Translations under genes and position numbers: made by a program | Assembly: GCA_017116025.1 (NCBI GenBank) | Contig: JAFITR010000033.1 | Coordinates: forward strand, 1 to 11,984 | DNA from: Simkania negevensis | GTDB taxonomy: Bacteria; Chlamydiota; Chlamydiia; Chlamydiales; JAFITR01 | Direction of reading: 5' to 3' | DNA length: 11,984 nucleotides | Part shown: piece by piece, positions 8,034-11,984 of the stretch | Layout: the number at the start of each line of letters is the position of its first letter | How positions within the stretch are numbered: position 1 is the stretch's first letter | The notes under the pieces: model-generated | Database searches by the model: none | Seen by the model: only the letters and a program-made list of their open reading frames with translations | What the model was told of the DNA's origin: nothing

Positions 8034-8052
8034 TTAACGTGAAGATAGCGAA
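8034..8052 (-). repeat. TTCGC-type repeat unit, inverted copy
   Basis: On the minus strand this reads TTCGCTATCTTCACGTTAA, two 9-nt units ending in a GTTA tail. It resembles the plus-strand units at 3730-3770 and 8323-8379 but faces the opposite way. With the 8323-8379 copies it brackets the palindromic element in this gap. Confidence 0.55.
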
Positions 8053-8123
8053 GAGAATAAATAACTAGGCAACTAATCAGCAGCAATTCCCGCTGAAGCA
8101 ACCTTTTGACTGTCAATGTGATA

Positions 8124-8240
8124 TTTACCACAGAGAGCACAGAAGACACAGAGAAAGAGATGTTTCATGAATATTTCAAGAAAAATGCGGTCCAAATATC
8201 CTAAATTTTTCTCTGTGTCCTCTGTGTTCTCTGTGGTAAA
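8124..8240. repeat. Long palindromic repeat (33-bp arms) of the CTCTGTG type
   Basis: The left arm 8124-8156 (TTTACCACAGAG...) and the right arm 8208-8240 (...CTCTGTGGTAAA) are complementary over 33 bp with two mismatches, around an AT-rich 51-bp spacer. Each arm is built from CACAGA/GACACAGAG-like steps. In a transcript running from mraY to murD this would fold into a long stem. Repeats with CTCTGTGTCCTCTGTG cores are, from memory, spread across intergenic regions of many unrelated environmental bacteria. No T-run follows the stem on the minus strand, so I do not call it a terminator. Confidence 0.85.
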
Positions 8241-8261
8241 AAATTCCAGTGGGAACCTTTG

Positions 8262-8302
8262 ACTAATCAGACACCCTTCCTTCGTCGAGGTATCTGATTA
8301 GT
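8262..8302. repeat. Hairpin repeat ACTAATCAGA ... TCTGATTAGT
   Basis: A 41-bp inverted repeat. The arms ACTAATCAGA (8262-8271) and TCTGATTAGT (8293-8302) match perfectly over 10 bp, and pairing continues inward through ACC/GGT after one mismatch. The ACTAATCAG arm occurs a third time at 8072-8080. There is no T-run on either side typical of an intrinsic terminator. Confidence 0.75.
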
Positions 8303-8322
8303 TACTTACTTATTAAACCCTT

Positions 8323-8379
8323 TTCGCCTTCGCGTTAATGTTTTGCCGCCACCTTTACGATCTTCGCGTTTATGTTTTG
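8323..8379 (+). repeat. Two tandem TTCGCG units next to the mraY stop
   Basis: TTCGCGTTAATGTTTTG (8329-8345) and TTCGCGTTTATGTTTTG (8363-8379) are 17-bp direct repeats with one difference, offset by 34 bp. Each is preceded by further TTCGCC or ACGATC half-units. They belong to the same family as the units at 3730-3770 and lie 9 nt beyond the mraY stop codon. Confidence 0.7.
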
Positions 8380-8387
8380 TCTGTCGC

Positions 8388-9626
8388 CTATTGGAACTTG
8401 AGCGATGCCACGCCGACGATAGCAAGCAGCAGGCCAACAATCCAAAAACGCACGACGACTTTTGTCTCCGGCCACCCTTTATATTCAAAATGATGATGAA
8501 GAGGAGCGCACCTAAAAAAACGTTTACGATTTAAAAACTTATATCCTCCAACCTGTACGATAACGGAGAGAGCTTCTGCGACAAAAACACCACCGATAAT
8601 AGCAAAGAGGAGCTCTCTTTTCATCAAGACAGCAGCAACGCCGAGGATACCACCGAGGGCAAGAGCTCCCGTATCGCCTAAGAAGACCTGTGCCGGATGT
8701 CCATTGTACCAAAGGAAGCCCAAACAAGCCCCTACCATAGCAGAGAGGTAGATTGCCACCTCACCACTCCCCTCTATATAGATAATATGGAGGTATTCAG
8801 CCAGGCCGACATGATTTTGCATAAAGGCAATCAGAGCCAAAGCTCCAGCGGCGAACATCAGACAACCTGCAGCAAGGCCATCAAGGCCGTCGGTGAGGTT
8901 GACAGCATTTGATGAGCCCACGACAACAAAGACGATGAGCAGCCAAAGCAAGACGAGGAAGAATCCTGAGAAAGTGAGCAGATGTTTTTTAACAAAAGGG
9001 ATATAGAGGTGGGAGGTATAGTCACGCGTGCCCAAAGCAGGGCGCGCCTTGTTCAGCTCTTCCTTGTCGCCATCAAGGCTATACGCACTCGCCATTCTCT
9101 CTTTGGCAACAGGAGGAGAAAACCATCTCCCTACATGCACGCCGTCAGCTACAGTAGGAAAGAGGAGGTAAAGTCCCAAGAGGCCGGCAAAAAGAAGTTG
9201 CCAAGCCATTTTTTTTCTTCCTGCCAACCCCTTGCTGTTTTTATGCTTCAGCTTCAAATAATCATCTGCCGCCCCCAACAATCCCAACCATATCGTCGCA
9301 ATAAGGAGGATCAACGTAAACGCACTCTTCCAATCCATCCAGAGCGCCAACGAGACGAGCATAGCAACGAGGACGAGGACACCTCCCATTGTTGGCGTGT
9401 TCTCCTTTTTGCTATGCAGCTCTCCCAACAGGGGGCATTCGTCTTTACGAATAGGTTGACCTATCTTCATTGCATATAGCTTACGAATAAACATCGGCCC
9501 GAAAAAGATACAGATTGCCATCGACGTCAGTGCCGCTAGAGCCATCCGGGTAGAGTAGTAGCTAAAGACAGTAGGCAACTGCAGATGCAGCACGTCCCTA
9601 AGAAAATGAACAAGGAACAAGATCAT
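8388..9626 (-). CDS. mraY: MraY, phospho-MurNAc-pentapeptide translocase
   Basis: A polytopic inner-membrane enzyme that transfers phospho-MurNAc-pentapeptide to undecaprenyl phosphate, giving lipid I. Family motifs are intact: KKENTPTMGG (73-82), the GAADDYLK aspartate pair (D121, D122), NAVNLTDGLDGLAAG (240-254), FLGDTGALALGG (315-326) and the APLHHHFEYKGWPE loop (374-387) with three histidines. At 412 residues it is longer than the roughly 335-360 of Chlamydia and E. coli proteins. The extra length is mostly a hydrophilic stretch at about 162-206 between two membrane segments, with many charged residues. The ATG (9624-9626) overlaps the murF stop as ATGA, so coupling is likely. The gene is followed by the repeat-filled gap, not directly by murD. 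Confidence 0.96.
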   Translation of the reverse strand: MILFLVHFLRDVLHLQLPTVFSYYSTRMALAALTSMAICIFFGPMFIRKLYAMKIGQPIRKDECPLLGELHSKKENTPTMGGVLVLVAMLVSLALWMDWKSAFTLILLIATIWLGLLGAADDYLKLKHKNSKGLAGRKKMAWQLLFAGLLGLYLLFPTVADGVHVGRWFSPPVAKERMASAYSLDGDKEELNKARPALGTRDYTSHLYIPFVKKHLLTFSGFFLVLLWLLIVFVVVGSSNAVNLTDGLDGLAAGCLMFAAGALALIAFMQNHVGLAEYLHIIYIEGSGEVAIYLSAMVGACLGFLWYNGHPAQVFLGDTGALALGGILGVAAVLMKRELLFAIIGGVFVAEALSVIVQVGGYKFLNRKRFFRCAPLHHHFEYKGWPETKVVVRFWIVGLLLAIVGVASLKFQ

Positions 9627-10981
9627 CGCCTATCCACCAAATCCATGATCGCCTCTACCACCGTCTCCATCTTACACCCCCGCGAGCCTTTGACAAGGAC
9701 AAGGTCGCCAGCAACGACCCTTTCCAACAACGCGCGCGTCATCGTCTCTTTGTCCTCGTAGCAGTGAACAGTTTTGGGAAGATCGCGCCATACAGCAGCC
9801 ATCTCCTTGCCACCATCACCATAACAGAACAACTCGTCTACACAATCCAACGCAACGCGCCCCACCTCTTTGTGGTGGGAAGCAAAAAAATCCCCCAGCT
9901 CCAACATATCACCCAAAACAGCATAACGTTTACCTTGCTTCTCCACCAACGACAACGACTTCAATGCTGCCACTGTCGCCACAAGGTTAGCGTTGTATGT
10001 ATCGTCAATAACGACAACACCACCGCGTTCTTTCTTCTCCAACCGTCCGGGGGGCAGAGAGAGCATCGGTATCTGCTGTCCAATAGCCTCCCACTCTACA
10101 CCATAATGGCGCGCTACTGCAATAGCTCCTAACAAATTGTCGTTATTGTGTACGCCAAGGAGAGGGGGAAGAGGCAAAGGATGTCTACCTTCCTTATCGA
10201 CAACGACAAGAGAAGTCTCATTTCTTTCTACATAGTAGTCTGAAGCAGCATTCGACAGCGAATACCCCAGTTTGTCACATGACCCCATACCGCGTACAAG
10301 CTCTGCACAAGGCATTTCGTCATTGACAATACCCAGCTGCGTCAAAGGAGAAGAAAAGAGTTGGGCCTTTTCATGAGCAATCTGTTCAACAGAATCAAAC
10401 TGACCAATATGCACAGGGGCGATCGAATTCACAAGAGCGACATCTGGAGGTGCGATAGCAACAAGGCGGGCGATCTCTCCCGGCAGGCTCATCCCCATCT
10501 CAAGGACAAGAAGCTCTTCATCACCGCTAGAATTTAAGATCGACAGGGGAAGGCCGATCTGACCGTTGTACGACCGAGCAGAGGCTGATACGCGATAAGA
10601 GCCTTCCAGTAGAGTAACGACAAAACCCTTCGTCGTCGTTTTGCCTACAGAACCCGTCACACCAACCACACGACATCCTCTCGACAACAAAAAAAGACGG
10701 GCTAACTCCTGCAAGGCAAGCAGAACACGAGGTACGCGCAAAAGGAGAAGGCCGTAGCCGGCACCAGAATAGTCATGCGAAACGACAGCAGCAACAGCGC
10801 CACGAGCACGCGCATCAGCGAGGAAAAGATGGCCGTCAACCTTCTCTCCAAAAAGAGCAAAAAAAAGAGACCCCCTCTCCACCAAACGGCTGTCGACGGC
10901 ATACCCACAAAGCTCAATGTCATGCTCAGGAGAGGAGAGATTCAAAGCCTTCGCTACAGTACACAGCGTACAGTGATACAT
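9623..10981 (-). CDS. murF: MurF, UDP-MurNAc-tripeptide--D-Ala-D-Ala ligase
   Basis: A cytosolic ATP-dependent ligase that attaches the D-Ala-D-Ala dipeptide to UDP-MurNAc-tripeptide, completing the soluble precursor used by MraY. The 452 residues match the family. Seen in order are an N-terminal substrate domain with DSRLVERGSLFFALFGEKVDGH (30-51), P-loop VTGSVGKTTTK (108-118), SYNGQIGLPLSIL (137-149), LEMGMSLPGEIARL (160-173), IAPVHIGQF (187-195), the lysine in HEKAQLF (K205) that is a candidate for carbamylation, GVHNNDNLLGA (276-286), DDTYNANLVA (326-335), LGDMLELG (356-363) and LVKGSRGCKMETVV (429-442). The start ATG lies 2 nt after the rsmI stop. GGAGG lies about 13 nt upstream, inside rsmI, which is a long spacing. 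The gene begins the cell-wall part of the operon. Confidence 0.97.
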   Translation of the reverse strand: MYHCTLCTVAKALNLSSPEHDIELCGYAVDSRLVERGSLFFALFGEKVDGHLFLADARARGAVAAVVSHDYSGAGYGLLLLRVPRVLLALQELARLFLLSRGCRVVGVTGSVGKTTTKGFVVTLLEGSYRVSASARSYNGQIGLPLSILNSSGDEELLVLEMGMSLPGEIARLVAIAPPDVALVNSIAPVHIGQFDSVEQIAHEKAQLFSSPLTQLGIVNDEMPCAELVRGMGSCDKLGYSLSNAASDYYVERNETSLVVVDKEGRHPLPLPPLLGVHNNDNLLGAIAVARHYGVEWEAIGQQIPMLSLPPGRLEKKERGGVVVIDDTYNANLVATVAALKSLSLVEKQGKRYAVLGDMLELGDFFASHHKEVGRVALDCVDELFCYGDGGKEMAAVWRDLPKTVHCYEDKETMTRALLERVVAGDLVLVKGSRGCKMETVVEAIMDLVDRR

Positions 10982-10983
10982 CG

Positions 10984-11694
10984 CTATGCATTTCCCTCCG
11001 ATTTTTTGTTAACCTTGGCGTTTTTCCCCGGCGCTATGAGCAAAACGATCTCCCCCTTGGGAGGCTTATCAGTATAGTAGTCCAACAACTCTTGAGACGT
11101 GCCGCGCCGATGCTCTTCGAACTTCTTCGTCAGCTCCCGTCCAACACCAACCATACAATCAGGTGCTACTTCAACCAACGCCGCCAGTGTCTTGCACAAC
11201 CGATACGGCGACTCGAAACAGATCGTCGTACCAGAATATGCAACAGCAGCCTCAAGAACCTTCCTGCGCGCACCCCCCTTCTTTGGCAAGAAACCGACAC
11301 ACTGAAACTGCGCAGTGGGGAACCCCGATGCTGCCAAAGCGACAATAGGAGAACAGGCTCCAGGAAGTGGTACAACAGGGATTTGCCTGCACCGACAAGC
11401 GTCGACTAAACGCACCCCCGGATCGTTAATGCCAGGAGTCCCCGCATCGCTCACCAACGCTAAATCTTCACCTCCAAGAAGGCGTCCAAACACCTCCTCC
11501 TCGCGTCTGCTTTCGTTAAACTTGTGATAGCTCAAAAGAGGCTTCTTTATCCCATAGTGGTTGAGAAGGAAACCCGCCCTGCGCGTATCCTCGCACAGCA
11601 CCGCCGAGCACTCTTTGAGAACGCTCAGCGCACGCAGAGTGATGTCTTCCAAATTCCCTATAGGAGTCGCAACGAGATAAAGAGTTCCTGACAT
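10984..11694 (-). CDS. rsmI: RsmI, 16S rRNA (cytidine-1402 2'-O)-methyltransferase
   Basis: A SAM-dependent tetrapyrrole-methylase-fold enzyme that 2'-O-methylates C1402 in the decoding centre of 16S rRNA. The 236 residues carry the family signatures: LYLVATPIGNLEDITLRAL (5-23), CEDTRRAGFLL near 34-44, LVSDAGTPGINDPG (80-93), VVPLPGACSPIVALAASG (107-124), FVGFLP-like CVGFLPKKG (132-140), ESPYRL (161-166), GRELTKKFEEHRRG (185-198) and KGEIVLLI (213-220). The protein stops soon after the methylase fold, so the C-terminal extension of the roughly 286-residue E. coli RsmI is missing. The ATG lies 22 nt after tRNA-Cys and is preceded by six T, with no Shine-Dalgarno sequence. It is probably co-transcribed with the tRNA and with murF. 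Confidence 0.95.
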   Translation of the reverse strand: MSGTLYLVATPIGNLEDITLRALSVLKECSAVLCEDTRRAGFLLNHYGIKKPLLSYHKFNESRREEEVFGRLLGGEDLALVSDAGTPGINDPGVRLVDACRCRQIPVVPLPGACSPIVALAASGFPTAQFQCVGFLPKKGGARRKVLEAAVAYSGTTICFESPYRLCKTLAALVEVAPDCMVGVGRELTKKFEEHRRGTSQELLDYYTDKPPKGEIVLLIAPGKNAKVNKKSEGNA

Positions 11695-11716
11695 AAAAAA
11701 GACCGCGGTAAAAACA

Positions 11717-11788
11717 AGGTGGCACCCAGATTCGAACTGGGGAATAAAGGCTTTGCAGGCCTCTGCCTTACCACTTGGCTATGCCACC
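11717..11788 (-). tRNA. tRNA-Cys (anticodon GCA)
   Basis: On the minus strand the 72-nt sequence folds as a full cloverleaf. The acceptor stem is GGTGGCA with TGCCACC, the D-arm GCC/GGC, the anticodon stem GAGGC/GCCTT around loop CTGCAAA, a 5-nt variable loop, and the T-arm CCCAG TTCGAAT CTGGG. The anticodon is GCA (cysteine), and the discriminator base is U, as expected for tRNA-Cys identity. The 3' CCA is not encoded. It sits about 13 nt after the predicted transcription start and 22 nt before rsmI. Confidence 0.97.
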
Positions 11789-11807
11789 GCTACAGAAAGA
11801 GGCGTCG

Positions 11808-11836
11808 CTTATAACAAGCAACAGACACAAAGTCAA
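11808..11836 (-). promoter_or_regulatory. Sigma70/sigma66-type promoter ahead of tRNA-Cys
   Basis: On the minus strand TTGACT (-35, 11831-11836) and TATAAG (-10, 11808-11813) each match five of six consensus bases and are separated by exactly 17 bp. A GC-rich discriminator (CGACGCC) follows, as in many stable-RNA promoters. The predicted start near 11801 leaves a leader of about 13 nt before the tRNA. No terminator is visible between the tRNA and rsmI, so this promoter probably also feeds the cell-wall genes. Confidence 0.8.
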
Positions 11837-11900
11837 GAACTCTCACAACTATTCACCTCATCTTGCAGACTTTCAGCCTGCTTATTTAATCTTATTCATA

Positions 11901-11984
11901 CCCAGGGCGTTGCCCTGGGCTGTTACATCCAAGGCCTTCGGCCTAAAAAACCAGGCCGAAGGTCTGACAGGGCCTTCGGCCTAC
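11901..11984. repeat. Palindromic intergenic repeat cluster (truncated by window edge)
   Basis: A run of short perfect or near-perfect hairpins. CCCAGGGC-GTT-GCCCTGGG (11901-11919) has an 8-bp stem. AGGCC-TTC-GGCCT lies at 11932-11944, AGGCC-GAA-GGTCT at 11953-11965, and GGCC-TTC-GGCC at 11971-11981. The GGCCTTCGGCCT core appears twice directly and once nearly inverted. It resembles REP-like palindromes seen near IS200-like (RAYT) transposases in many genomes, but no transposase is in the window. It lies upstream of the tRNA-Cys promoter and has a base composition richer in GC than its surroundings. Confidence 0.7.

Larger units (their letters stand above)
8071..8303. repeat. Candidate MITE-like element with 10-bp terminal inverted repeats
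   Basis: AACTAATCAG at 8071-8080 is perfectly complementary, in inverted orientation, to CTGATTAGTT at 8294-8303. The 233-bp interval holds the 117-bp palindrome at 8124-8240 and a hairpin at 8262-8302 that reuses the right terminal repeat. Imperfect direct repeats also flank the palindrome: AATTCC followed by AACCTTTTGACT at 8085-8112, and AATTCC followed by AACCTTTGACT at 8242-8264. No coding capacity and no clear target-site duplication is seen. That it is a mobile unit is inference. Confidence 0.45.
8013..8387. other. mraY-murD intergenic region filled with repeats
   Basis: A 375-bp stretch without a credible gene. It holds, from left to right: the murD ribosome binding site (AGGGGG), an inverted TTCGC-type repeat (8034-8052), a possible element bounded by a 10-bp inverted repeat (8071-8303) that contains a large palindrome, and two tandem TTCGC-type units (8323-8379) just after the mraY stop. 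The two small ORFs that cross the right-hand part are mostly shadows of the mraY C-terminus and carry no recognisable domain. No strong promoter for murD is visible. The best candidate, TTGCCT followed by TATCTT at 19 bp, is weak. Confidence 0.75.

Noticed and set aside
8021..8077. Promoter for murD (TTGCCT with TATCTT on the minus strand)
   Set aside because: The spacing is 19 bp and the -10 match is weak, so it cannot be told from background in this AT-rich gap.
8124..8240. Rho-independent terminator after mraY
   Set aside because: The stem is long and only moderately GC-rich, and no T-run follows it on the minus strand. Some attenuation remains possible.
8124..8303. CRISPR array
   Set aside because: The repeats are inverted and unequal, with no regularly spaced direct repeats or spacers and no cas genes.
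8306..8534. Two small ORFs on opposite strands spanning the mraY 3' end and the adjacent gap
   Set aside because: They overlap the mraY coding sequence or repeat DNA, have no plausible domain and no good ribosome binding site.
11696..11711. ACCGCGGT followed by CTTTTTT as an intrinsic terminator after tRNA-Cys
   Set aside because: The palindrome has no loop, so a stable hairpin cannot form, and the T-run runs straight into the rsmI ATG.
7..11788. A previously undescribed defence, toxin or biosynthetic system
   Set aside because: Every gene belongs to a well-known family and the order is that of a chlamydial wall cluster. Only the repeats lack a clear explanation.

Overview
The window is a cell-wall and division (dcw-type) gene cluster from a bacterium of the phylum Chlamydiae, most likely an environmental lineage outside the genus Chlamydia. 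Three things in the sequence point there. MurC and D-Ala-D-Ala ligase are fused in one polypeptide of about 807 residues. The gene order murF-mraY-murD-LysM protein-ftsW-murG-murC/ddl is the one known from Chlamydia. No ftsA, ftsZ or murB lies in the cluster, although ftsQ is present. Non-ATG starts and two kinds of interspersed repeat argue against a reduced pathogen genome. Species-level placement is not possible from this window.

All genes lie on the minus strand, so transcription runs from high to low coordinates. At the right end is a palindromic intergenic repeat (11901-11984, cut by the window edge). Next come a near-consensus sigma70-type promoter (11808-11836), tRNA-Cys(GCA), and rsmI only 22 nt behind the tRNA. 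murF follows rsmI after 2 nt, and mraY overlaps murF. A 375-bp gap (8013-8387) without a gene contains a nested set of inverted and direct repeats. Then murD, a LysM envelope protein, ftsW and murG follow in tight series. An 81-bp gap carries a short 9-nt-period repeat. Finally come the murC-ddl fusion, ftsQ (14-nt overlap) and cutA.

The genes cover the middle and late steps of peptidoglycan precursor synthesis. MurC, MurD and MurF add L-Ala, D-Glu and the D-Ala-D-Ala dipeptide made by the Ddl half of the fusion. MraY makes lipid I, MurG makes lipid II, and FtsW is the septal SEDS glycosyltransferase. FtsQ and the LysM protein belong to the division and envelope machinery. murE, murA, murB, ftsI and ftsL must be elsewhere. 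RsmI (16S rRNA methylation) and CutA (copper/divalent cation protein) are passengers at the two ends.

I found no new defence, mobile or biosynthetic system. The features most worth a second look are the composite repeat between mraY and murD, the related 9-nt-period repeats at three places, the promoter-tRNA-rsmI arrangement heading the operon, an enlarged loop in MraY, and an altered HNxxN-type motif in MurD.
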